Part shown: positions 8,270 through 14,790 of the stretch, piece by piece
Numbering within the stretch: position 1 is the stretch's first letter
How the letters are laid out: the number at the start of each line of letters is the position of its first letter
The notes under the pieces: model-generated
Told to the model about the DNA's origin: nothing
The model's database searches: none
The model's input: the letters and a program-made list of their open reading frames with translations, nothing else
Source: JBAXTE01 sp964653595
GTDB taxonomy: Bacteria > Bacteroidota > Bacteroidia > Bacteroidales > WCHB1-69
Direction: 5' to 3'
Assembly: GCA_964653595.1 (NCBI GenBank)
Contig: CAZZHH010000049.1
Coordinates: 1 to 23,431, forward strand
Length of the DNA: 23,431 nucleotides
Position numbers and translations under genes: made by a program

Positions 8270-9544
8270 ATGAAAAGCACTATTACAAATTGGATAAAAG
8301 ATTTAAAACGAAAAGACCATAAACCAAGGTTTGGTGGATTGGAGATTTTAAAATACATTGGACCCGGTCTGCTGGTTACAGTAGGCTTTATTGATCCGGG
8401 CAACTGGGCTGCAAACATGGCAGCGGGAGCAGAATTTGGGTATCAACTACTATGGATAGTAACCCTCTCTACCATTATGTTGATTATCTTGCAACACAAT
8501 GTTGCTCATTTGGGAATTGCTAGTGGTTTGTGCTTATCTGAAGCTGCTACTCAATATTTGCCAAAATTTATCTCCCGTCCAATTCTAGGGTCCGCAGTAT
8601 TAGCCTCTATTGCCACATCACTTGCCGAAATTTTAGGGGGAGCTATAGCTCTAAACATGCTATTTGAAATTCCAATTAAAATTGGTGCAATAATGGTCGC
8701 AGGAATTGTAATTATCTTACTTTTTACAAACTCTTACCGGCGTATAGAAAAATGGATTATTGGCTTTGTGTCGATGATTGGAATTTCTTTTATTTACGAA
8801 CTTACTCTAGTAGACATTCAATGGAATGAAGCCATTTACCATTGGTTAATTCCAACCTTTCCAAAAGGCTCTTCCTTGATAATTATGAGTGTGTTAGGAG
8901 CAGTGGTAATGCCACATAACCTTTTTCTACATTCCGAAGTTATTCAAAGTAGACAATGGAATCTAAAAGATGAAAAGATTATAAAAAAGCAATTGAATTA
9001 TGAATTCCTTGACACCCTCCTCTCAATGATAGTAGGTTGGGCAATCAATAGCGCTATGATATTGTTGGCTGCTACTACTTTCTTTGTCACAAAACAGCCA
9101 GTAACAGAATTACAGCAATCACAATCCATTTTAGCTCCTTTGCTCGGAAGCAATGCTGCAGTAATTTTTGCGGTAGCCCTTTTATTTGCTGGAGTTGCAT
9201 CCACTATCACATCCGGAATGGCAGCAGGATCCATCTTCGCTGGATTATTTAACGAACCATACGACATCAAAGATAACCATACCAAAATTGGAGTAACTAT
9301 TTCTATTCTGATGGCCCTTGGCATCATCTTTTTTATTAGCAACCCTTTTATGGGTTTAATTCTTTCTCAAGTTTTTTTAAGTATACAATTGCCTTTTACC
9401 GTGTTTTTGCAAGTATATCTCACTTCTTCCAAAAAGGTAATGAAACAATACGCCAACAGTAAATATCTGACAGCACTTTTGCTGACCATTGCAACTATTG
9501 TAACTGCATTGAATGTGATGTTGCTGGTAACAGTGATCAGTTAA
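8270..9544 (+). CDS. mntH: Nramp-family divalent metal transporter (Mn2+/Fe2+)
   Basis: Proton-coupled importer of Mn2+ or Fe2+ in the inner membrane. The 424 residues hold about 11 hydrophobic segments. The two metal-binding signatures are intact: D42-P43-G44-N45 in TM1 (IDPGNWAANMAAGA) and M214-P215-H216-N217 in TM6 (AVVMPHNLFLHSEV). The N-terminal 25 residues are charged and cytoplasmic. Length and motifs agree with bacterial MntH. Metal preference is inferred from the family; the TM6 methionine favours transition metals over Mg2+. The gene is monocistronic: the TPR gene is divergent upstream and an accessory region starts immediately after. The start at 8270 is the first in-frame ATG before the conserved FGGLEILKYIGPG. 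A short-repeat array begins within the last codons (from 9531), so its stop codon lies inside a repeat. Confidence 0.94.
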   Translation: MKSTITNWIKDLKRKDHKPRFGGLEILKYIGPGLLVTVGFIDPGNWAANMAAGAEFGYQLLWIVTLSTIMLIILQHNVAHLGIASGLCLSEAATQYLPKFISRPILGSAVLASIATSLAEILGGAIALNMLFEIPIKIGAIMVAGIVIILLFTNSYRRIEKWIIGFVSMIGISFIYELTLVDIQWNEAIYHWLIPTFPKGSSLIIMSVLGAVVMPHNLFLHSEVIQSRQWNLKDEKIIKKQLNYEFLDTLLSMIVGWAINSAMILLAATTFFVTKQPVTELQQSQSILAPLLGSNAAVIFAVALLFAGVASTITSGMAAGSIFAGLFNEPYDIKDNHTKIGVTISILMALGIIFFISNPFMGLILSQVFLSIQLPFTVFLQVYLTSSKKVMKQYANSKYLTALLLTIATIVTALNVMLLVTVIS

Positions 9545-9582
9545 CAGTGAATCAGTTGTCAGTGAATCAGTTGACAGTTGAC
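9531..9582 (+). repeat. Short tandem repeat array at the mntH stop
   Basis: CAGTGAATCAGTTG occurs exactly at 9545-9558 and 9560-9573 (period 15). A degenerate copy CAGTGATCAGTTAA is at 9531-9544, overlapping the mntH stop codon, and partial CAGTTGAC follows at 9575-9582. This is a degenerate intergenic repeat at the left edge of the accessory region. No function can be assigned. Confidence 0.75.
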
Positions 9583-9588
9583 AAAGTG

Positions 9589-9613
9589 ATCTGATTACTT
9601 GGAGTCATCTGAT
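9589..9613 (+). repeat. Direct repeat copy 1 flanking the AAA ATPase gene
   Basis: A 25-nt unit ATCTGATtACTTGGAGTcAT plus CTGAT is repeated at 11048-11072 with two substitutions (T9596/G11055 and C9606/A11065). The pair brackets the ATPase gene at 9847-10986. Each copy also carries ATCTGAT at both ends. Confidence 0.7.
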
Positions 9614-9744
9614 TACTGCAAAGTCTCACGACTACTTATTAATATATTGTTAACTTACAATTTTTGTGTTTATATATCATCTTTAATTTATTCATTGAAA
9701 TCCTTTATCAGCTTGTATTACTGTTTATTATAATTTAAATATTT

Positions 9745-9789
9745 ACTTACCAAATGGCAACTTACCAAATGGTAACTTACTACAAGGTA
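9745..9789 (+). repeat. Three 15-bp iteron-like repeats in the ATPase promoter region
   Basis: Units start with ACTTACCAAATGG at 9745, the same at 9760, and the diverged ACTTACTACAAGG at 9775, a strict 15-bp period. The TTACC/GGTAA halves make each junction a small dyad, and AACTTACC (9759-9766) is inverted as GGTAAGTT (9786-9793). The array ends just before the -33 element at 9800. This is the layout of a repressor operator or multi-site regulator binding region. The remaining sequence between 9614 and 9744 is AT-rich without a recognisable feature. Confidence 0.7.
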
Positions 9790-9799
9790 AGTTTAATTA

Positions 9800-9830
9800 T
9801 TGACAATCCTAATTTTATTATGTATCTTTG
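9800..9830 (+). promoter_or_regulatory. Bacteroidota-type promoter for the AAA ATPase
   Basis: TTG at 9800-9802 and TATCTTTG at 9823-9830 are separated by 20 nt, matching the -33 / -7 consensus (TTTG, TAnnTTTG). The start codon at 9847 is only 17 nt after the -7 box, so the leader would be very short, about 10 nt. The iteron-like array lies directly upstream. Confidence 0.7.
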
Positions 9831-9846
9831 TTGAAAATTATTCGAT

Positions 9847-10986
9847 ATGGAAACACCATTTGTATTTGGAAGGATGGCCAATAAAACGAACTTCACCGAC
9901 AGAGCCGATGAAACCGCGAGATTGATCTCAAACTTCAATTCCAAAATCAACACCATTCTGATTTCACCTCGCCGGTGGGGAAAATCTTCGTTGGTAGCCA
10001 AAGCGTCCGATATAGCCACGACGGAAAATCCATCACTTCGGATTTGTTTTATCGATTTGTATAATGTACGGAGCGAAGAGGAGTTTTATCAACTGTTGGC
10101 TCAAGAGGTGATTCGGGTGACTTCCACCAAGTTTGAAGAGATGATGGATAGCACTAAGCGGTTTCTTGAACAATTGTTCCCAAAACTGAGTTATAGTCCG
10201 GAGCCCAACAATGAATTCAGTCTAGGCTTTGACTGGAATGAGGTGAAGAAAAATCCCAATGACATCCTTAATCTGGCGGAAAACATTGCTTTGGAGAAAA
10301 ACATTTCGATCGTAATCTGCATCGATGAATTTCAAAACATCTCTGAATTTGAAAACCCATTGGCATTCCAAAAAAAGTTGCGTTCGCATTGGCAAAAACA
10401 CCAAATGACCACCTATTGCCTCTATGGAAGCAAACGCCACATGCTGCTCGACGTGTTCACCTCCTCGTCGATGCCGTTTTATAAATTTGGAGATATCCTT
10501 TTCCTCCAAAAAATTCAAGAAGACGATTGGGTCTCTTTTATCATGAAGCGTTTTTTGGATACCAAAAAGAAAATTTCCGAACCAAATGCCCAACGGATCG
10601 CCCAATTGACCAAATGCCACTCGTACTACGTGCAGCAGCTGGCCCAGCAGGCGTGGCTCAGGACCAAGACGACCTGCAACGAAGTGATTGTGATGCAATC
10701 GTTCGAGAACCTGACGCTTCAGATGAGCCTGCTGTTTCAGACCTTGACGGATGAGCTTTCCACTTCCCAGGTGAATTTTCTGAAAGCGCTGGTAAGCAAC
10801 GAAACCAAGTTCAGTTCCAAAGAGCTGATGGACAAATACCGCTTGGGAACATCCGGAAATGTCCAAAAAATCAAGAAAGCGCTGGAAAACAAAGAAATCA
10901 TTGACTGCTTAGGTAAAACCATTGAAATGCTCGACCCGATTTATGAGCATTGGCTGAAAAGGTATTATTTTAAGATTCGATCTTGA
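9847..10986 (+). CDS. ATPase_2-type (archaeal-like) AAA+ ATP-binding protein
   Basis: A 379-residue P-loop ATPase of the ATPase_2 / STAND-related group. It opens with the family pattern PFVFGRMANKTNFTDRADE (4-22), then P-loop ISPRRWGKSSLV (39-50) with K46, Walker B VICIDEFQNI with D160-E161, and a GSKRHML sensor-like segment. A C-terminal winged-helix-like part covers about 310-365 (SSKELMDKYRLGTSGNVQKI). Substrate and partner are unknown; relatives include stand-alone mobile ATPases and defence-associated proteins. The DNA is compositionally odd: 10621-10680 is 38/60 G+C (63%), against roughly a third in most of the window, suggesting recent acquisition or atypical codon use. A 25-nt direct repeat flanks the gene. 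A strong promoter and an iteron-like array precede it. No adjacent partner gene lies on the same transcript. Confidence 0.85.
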   Translation: METPFVFGRMANKTNFTDRADETARLISNFNSKINTILISPRRWGKSSLVAKASDIATTENPSLRICFIDLYNVRSEEEFYQLLAQEVIRVTSTKFEEMMDSTKRFLEQLFPKLSYSPEPNNEFSLGFDWNEVKKNPNDILNLAENIALEKNISIVICIDEFQNISEFENPLAFQKKLRSHWQKHQMTTYCLYGSKRHMLLDVFTSSSMPFYKFGDILFLQKIQEDDWVSFIMKRFLDTKKKISEPNAQRIAQLTKCHSYYVQQLAQQAWLRTKTTCNEVIVMQSFENLTLQMSLLFQTLTDELSTSQVNFLKALVSNETKFSSKELMDKYRLGTSGNVQKIKKALENKEIIDCLGKTIEMLDPIYEHWLKRYYFKIRS

Positions 10987-11047
10987 GAGTTATTGAATGA
11001 TGGGTTGGCGATTTGAAAAGTTGATGGGTTAATTTTGCAGTATAGTA

Positions 11048-11072
11048 ATCTGATGACTTGGAGTAATCTGAT
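11048..11072 (+). repeat. Direct repeat copy 2 flanking the AAA ATPase gene
   Basis: Matches 9589-9613 at 23 of 25 positions. It lies 62 nt after the ATPase stop codon. With copy 1 it delimits a block of about 1.46 kb containing only the ATPase gene. Confidence 0.7.
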
Positions 11073-11123
11073 CGCTATATACAAAAGCTACGCTGCTGAA
11101 AACGAACTAACTAAAACTTGGAT

Positions 11124-11175
11124 AAAAATTGATTTGTTAAAAATCAGTGTGATTTCAAATAAATTTTCTAACTTT
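11124..11175 (+). repeat. 52-bp direct repeat, copy upstream of the DUF1016 gene
   Basis: Identical to 12417-12468 at 50 of 52 positions (differences at 11132/12425 and 11148/12441). Its 3' end forms TAACTTTG (11169-11176), a perfect TAnnTTTG -7 box about 66 nt before the DUF1016 start, so this copy probably carries that gene's promoter. The downstream copy ends TAACTTTA and has lost the final G. Confidence 0.85.
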
Positions 11176-11242
11176 GGTAATGAAAATGTATTGCAATGCT
11201 TTTTCATCACAAAAAATGATACTCACCAAATATTATCAAAAA

Positions 11243-12337
11243 ATGGATGCAAAAAAACCAGATTCGACTGAGGTTAAGCCAGTTGGGTTTAATCATGAAA
11301 ACTATAGTACATGGGTAAATACTCTTGTTAAAACGATTGAAACAGCCAAACTACAAGCATCATTAAAAGTAAATTCCGATTTACTGCAACTATATTTTAC
11401 ACTTGGGAAAGAAATTCTAGACAAACAAGAAAAACAGGGTTGGGGGAAACAAATCGTTGATTTACTTTCTGCAGATTTGCAAAAACATTATTCTGGTGAA
11501 AGTGGATATTCTATTCGTAACCTTAAGTATATGAGGCAATTTGCCAAAGAATATCCCGATTTCCCATTTGTGCAAGTGTCGCTTGCACAATTAAATGGTG
11601 AAATGGAATTCGTGCAAGTACCACTTGCACAAATCACGTGGTATCATCATATTTCGTTAATTAGCAAAGTGAAAGATATTTCTGAAAGAGCCTTTTATAT
11701 CGTCAAAACAGCCGAAAATGGCTGGAGTAGAGATGTAATGCTCTTGCAGGTAGATAATAATTTGTTTGAAAATTACGGCAAAGCTCTTAATAATTTCAAT
11801 GCTACGCTTCCAGAGTATCAATCAGATTTGGTACGTGATATTTTTAAAGATCCCTATAAATTTGGGTTTCTGTCGATTGAAGAGAAGGTAAATGAAAGAG
11901 TAATTGAAGAAAAACTGATACATAAAATCACTGATTTCCTCCTTGAAATGGGAAAAGGATTTGCATTTGTAGGACAACAGTATCATCTCGAAGTGGACAA
12001 CGATGACTATTATATTGATATTTTGATGTATCACCTAAAACTACATTGCTATGTTGTAATTGAATTAAAAGCAGTTGAGTTTATCCCTGAATTTATCAGC
12101 AAACTCAATTTTTATGTCTCGGCAGTCGATGACTTAGTCAAAACAACAGATGATAAACCAACGATTGGACTTTTACTTTGTACGGATAAGAAAAACAAAA
12201 AAGTGGAATATTCATTGCGTGGGAATCAACAACCCTTGGGAATCGCTTCATTTAAGACCAATAAGAAGTTGGAAAATTCGATAAAATCTGCACTCCCAAC
12301 AGAGGAGGAAATAAAAGCAAAACTTGAGGAGTTGTAA
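11243..12337 (+). CDS. DUF1016/YhcG-family PD-(D/E)XK nuclease
   Basis: Predicted DNA nuclease of the YhcG (DUF1016) family. The N-terminal helical domain (about 1-190) carries the signatures NYSTWVNTLVKTIE, GWGKQIVDLLSADLQ, YSIRNLKYMRQFA and ITWYHHISLI. The C-terminal PD-(D/E)XK domain shows D259 in YYIDILMYH and E274-L275-K276 in YVVIELKA, so the catalytic core looks intact. I chose ATG 11243 (364 residues, MDAKKPDST); an upstream in-frame ATG at 11174 would add 23 residues that overlap the repeat-borne -7 box. The family is scattered in bacterial accessory regions, often near R-M genes, and its role (defence or repair) is not settled. Two GTGCAAGT palindromes inside the gene create a 14-residue duplication, FVQVSLAQ / FVQVPLAQ. 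A 52-bp direct repeat brackets the gene. Confidence 0.9.
   Translation: MDAKKPDSTEVKPVGFNHENYSTWVNTLVKTIETAKLQASLKVNSDLLQLYFTLGKEILDKQEKQGWGKQIVDLLSADLQKHYSGESGYSIRNLKYMRQFAKEYPDFPFVQVSLAQLNGEMEFVQVPLAQITWYHHISLISKVKDISERAFYIVKTAENGWSRDVMLLQVDNNLFENYGKALNNFNATLPEYQSDLVRDIFKDPYKFGFLSIEEKVNERVIEEKLIHKITDFLLEMGKGFAFVGQQYHLEVDNDDYYIDILMYHLKLHCYVVIELKAVEFIPEFISKLNFYVSAVDDLVKTTDDKPTIGLLLCTDKKNKKVEYSLRGNQQPLGIASFKTNKKLENSIKSALPTEEEIKAKLEEL
11570..11630 (+). repeat. Two in-frame palindromes inside the DUF1016 gene
   Basis: GTGCAAG-TGTCG-CTTGCAC (11570-11588, 7-bp stem) and GTGCAAGT-ACC-ACTTGCAC (11612-11630, 8-bp stem) are 42 nt apart, exactly 14 codons. They encode FVQVSLAQ and FVQVPLAQ. The reading frame stays open through both. 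The arrangement suggests insertion or duplication of a palindromic unit within the coding sequence. Confidence 0.8.
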
Positions 12338-12416
12338 ATGGGTATGGTTAAATCATTTGTCTTTTTTTGCCAGAGAAAACCTAAACCATTGTAAAACAAT
12401 TCAATAAAATGAGCTG

Positions 12417-12468
12417 AAAAATTGGTTTGTTAAAAATCAGGGTGATTTCAAATAAATTTTCTAACTTT
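12417..12468 (+). repeat. 52-bp direct repeat, copy downstream of the DUF1016 gene
   Basis: Second copy of 11124-11175, beginning 79 nt after the DUF1016 stop. The two copies are 1293 bp apart, so recombination between them would excise the nuclease gene cleanly and leave one copy. Confidence 0.85.
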
Positions 12469-12480
12469 AACCCGAATTAA

Positions 12481-12517
12481 GCATTCGGAATTATCCTGAT
12501 AATGAAGGAATGCTTTT
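12481..12517 (+). terminator. Hairpin with short T-run after the DUF1016 gene
   Basis: GCATTC (12481-12486) pairs with GAATGC (12508-12513), enclosing an inner ATTAT/ATAAT stem with a CCTG loop, and is followed by TTTT. It could end the DUF1016 transcript, although the T-run is short and it lies 144 nt past the stop. The rest of 12338-12730 is AT-rich and holds only the repeat copy and a 29-codon open frame at 12502 that I do not support as a gene. Confidence 0.4.
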
Positions 12518-12730
12518 ATGAGGGTAACCCCGATTTAGAAACTGTTATCAATTTATTGATTTACAGTTTTTTAATCGATTATGCAATTTGAATTGTGTAA
12601 TTTGGGTTTAACGATGAAAAATACCAAAAGAATAAAAACCAAAAAAACTGAATGAACGAATAAAAGAGAATAAAAACATATAAAATATTGCGTTAAGCAG
12701 AATTCTGTTCCAGAAATCGACCAAATTTTA

Positions 12731-12846
12731 ATACTACAGGATTGTAAGCATAACGCCACGTCAAGGCGTGGTTGTTGTTTTACATTTGTAGTATGGGCTC
12801 TTGGTCGGGCCTCTGGAACGGTGTAGCAATGGCTGCGCCGTTTTTT
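12731..12846 (+). ncRNA. Structured RNA or leader ending in an intrinsic terminator, upstream of mod
   Basis: Three consecutive hairpins are visible. The first is long and imperfect: ATACTACA (12731-12738) with TGTAGTAT (12787-12794), TGTAA (12743-12747) with TTACA (12780-12784), and CCACG (12756-12760) with CGTGG (12767-12771) around TCAAGG. The second is GGCTC/GGGCC (12796-12800 with 12807-12811). The third is a 10-bp stem with two G-U pairs (12818-12827 with 12832-12841), an AATG loop and a run of T to 12846, a textbook terminator. G+C is clearly higher than in the flanks. The segment ends 45 nt before the mod ATG. It could be a small RNA, an attenuator leader of the R-M operon, or the end of an upstream transcript. 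TACATTTG at 12781-12788 also fits a -7 box, so an alternative is a short terminated transcript starting near 12795. Confidence 0.5.
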
Positions 12847-12891
12847 ATTTCAAAAAATGACATTAAAACAACAATTGAATAAAACTGACAA

Positions 12892-14787
12892 ATGGAACTA
12901 TACAATACTTTAGAAAGAACACTTAAAAAGGAACCAAACTTTACAACAGATAATGGGGATTTAAAGAAATGGGTAATCATAAATAAAGCACAAAACTTTG
13001 ATGAAGAGTTAATTGAATTATTGCTTGATGAGCCGATTTTGAAAGAACATTTTTTTAAACCTATTAAAGATGTGTTGTTGTTTAATCAGGTTTTGTTTGT
13101 TCAATTTTTGGAGCAGAAGAATTATTTAAACAACAGTTATACAGCCTTTAAAAACAAAGTAGGTTTAAATATTGACGGGAAATATTTAAAACAGCGCAAC
13201 GAAGTCACCTTAGTGTGGCCGTTTAAAGATTGTGTTCTAGAAGGCGGTCAAAGCCGAGAAGAAGATAAACGAGCTGAGATTTTTTTTAATGAGACTTTGG
13301 CTCAAGACGAAATAACCCAATTGCTGGAACCAAAAGTGTTGACCAATGCCAAGCGATACACTATTGAAGGCGAAAAGTCGTTTGATAAATTCAACAGAGA
13401 TGATAAAGGCACAATAACAGATAACCTGATAATTAAAGGGAATAATTTATTGGCTTTACATACATTGAAAGAAGAGTTCGCCGGCAAAGTGAAGATGATA
13501 TATATTGATCCTCCGTATAATACAGGAAATGATGGTTTTAAGTATAATGACTCTTTTAATCATTCTACATGGTTGACTTTTATGAAAAATCGATTTGAAA
13601 TCGCAAAGAGTTTACTAAAAGACACAGGTGTGATTTTTGTTCAATGTGATGATAATGAACAAGCTTATTTAAAAGTTTTAATGGATGAGATTTTTAATAG
13701 AGATAATTTCATCGCAAATATTGTTTGGAAAGGAAGAGGTGGGCGACAAGACAGTAAGCATATAGCCCAAATTCATGAAACAATAATAGCATTTGCAAAA
13801 TTAAAAGATAGATTTATTGTAAACAAAAACAAAGTAAAAGATGATTCAAGTTATTCATATTATGACCCTAAACTAAATAGAAAATATAAAACTCAACTTA
13901 TACGAAAATGGGGAAGTAATAGTAGACGAGAAGACCGTCCAAATCTATATTATGAAATTGAATTTGAAGGGATTAAAATACTTCCTTTATTACCAAATGG
14001 TATTGAAGGTTGCTGGAGATGGAGTAAAAATAAATTACAAAAAGCCATTGATGATGACTTAGTAGTCAAATTGGAAAAAGAAGGTAGGATTGAATTATAT
14101 GAAAAAATTTATGAAACTGATGGCAATAAAGAAATTGTTTTTAATTCATGGTTTGATGAAACATTTTCCGGGCAAGGGGCAAAACAATTAGAAGAAATAT
14201 TCTTCGAAAAAGTTTTTGCATATCCAAAGCCTGAATCTTTAATGAAAAAGTTAATTGAAATTGCAACAACAGAAAAAGATATTGTTTTAGATTATCATAT
14301 AGGTAGCGGGACGACAGTATCTGCCTCACATAAAATGAATAGACAATATATTGGAATTGAGCAAATGAATTATATCGAAGATGTCGCTGTTGAAAGATTG
14401 AAAAAAGTAATCCATGGAGAGCAAGGCGGTATAAGTCAAAGAGTTGAATGGAAAGGAGGTGGCGACTTCGTTTACCTCGAACTCAAAAAATACAACCAAA
14501 CCTTTATTGAGCAGATAGAATCAGCAAAAGACACAACTGAAGTATTGAAGATTTGGGAAGAGATGAAATTAAAATCGTTTCTGAATTACAATGTGGATAT
14601 TAAAAAGCAAGAAGAGCATATTGAAGAATTTAAGACTTTAACATTAGCAGAGCAAAAACAACACTTGTTGGAGTTGCTGGATAAAAACCAGTTGTATGTG
14701 AATCTTTCTTCGTTAAACGATAACGACTTTAAAGTGACGGCAGAAGAAAAGAGTGTAACGGAGGATTTTTACCAAATTAAGAAATAA
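12892..14787 (+). CDS. mod: Type III restriction-modification methyltransferase (Mod)
   Basis: DNA adenine N6-methyltransferase and specificity subunit of a type III R-M system. The 631 residues are typical. DPPY is at 206-209 (MIYIDPPYNTG), followed far downstream by the AdoMet motif DYHIGSGTT (467-475), the beta-class order. Residues about 250-450 between them form the target-recognition region, which is strongly AT-rich and would set the recognition sequence. The N-terminal 130 residues include the Mod-type ELIELLLDEPILKEHFF segment. VFAYPKPESLMKKLIEIAT precedes motif I as usual. The motif reads YHIGSGTT rather than FAGSGTT, a variant common in type III Mod proteins. res follows after 3 nt, so the pair is co-transcribed. 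A structured, terminator-like leader precedes it. No simple-sequence repeat tract that could cause phase variation is seen near the start. Confidence 0.95.
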   Translation: MELYNTLERTLKKEPNFTTDNGDLKKWVIINKAQNFDEELIELLLDEPILKEHFFKPIKDVLLFNQVLFVQFLEQKNYLNNSYTAFKNKVGLNIDGKYLKQRNEVTLVWPFKDCVLEGGQSREEDKRAEIFFNETLAQDEITQLLEPKVLTNAKRYTIEGEKSFDKFNRDDKGTITDNLIIKGNNLLALHTLKEEFAGKVKMIYIDPPYNTGNDGFKYNDSFNHSTWLTFMKNRFEIAKSLLKDTGVIFVQCDDNEQAYLKVLMDEIFNRDNFIANIVWKGRGGRQDSKHIAQIHETIIAFAKLKDRFIVNKNKVKDDSSYSYYDPKLNRKYKTQLIRKWGSNSRREDRPNLYYEIEFEGIKILPLLPNGIEGCWRWSKNKLQKAIDDDLVVKLEKEGRIELYEKIYETDGNKEIVFNSWFDETFSGQGAKQLEEIFFEKVFAYPKPESLMKKLIEIATTEKDIVLDYHIGSGTTVSASHKMNRQYIGIEQMNYIEDVAVERLKKVIHGEQGGISQRVEWKGGGDFVYLELKKYNQTFIEQIESAKDTTEVLKIWEEMKLKSFLNYNVDIKKQEEHIEEFKTLTLAEQKQHLLELLDKNQLYVNLSSLNDNDFKVTAEEKSVTEDFYQIKK

Positions 14788-14790
14788 AGT

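Noticed and set aside
9745..9789. CRISPR-like repeat array
   Set aside because: Units are contiguous 15-mers with no spacers and no cas genes nearby; better read as an operator or iteron array.
10222..10866. Long open frame on the minus strand inside the AAA ATPase gene
   Set aside because: The plus-strand gene has clear P-loop and Walker B motifs; the antisense frame is a by-product of the local high G+C and has no recognisable domain.
12502..12591. 29-codon open frame beginning MKECFYEGNPDLE
   Set aside because: Overlaps a terminator-like hairpin, has no close promoter and no recognised homology; chance is more likely.
12892..13000. Possible phase-variation tract at the start of mod
   Set aside because: No tandem tetra- or pentanucleotide repeat and no long homopolymer is present near the start.
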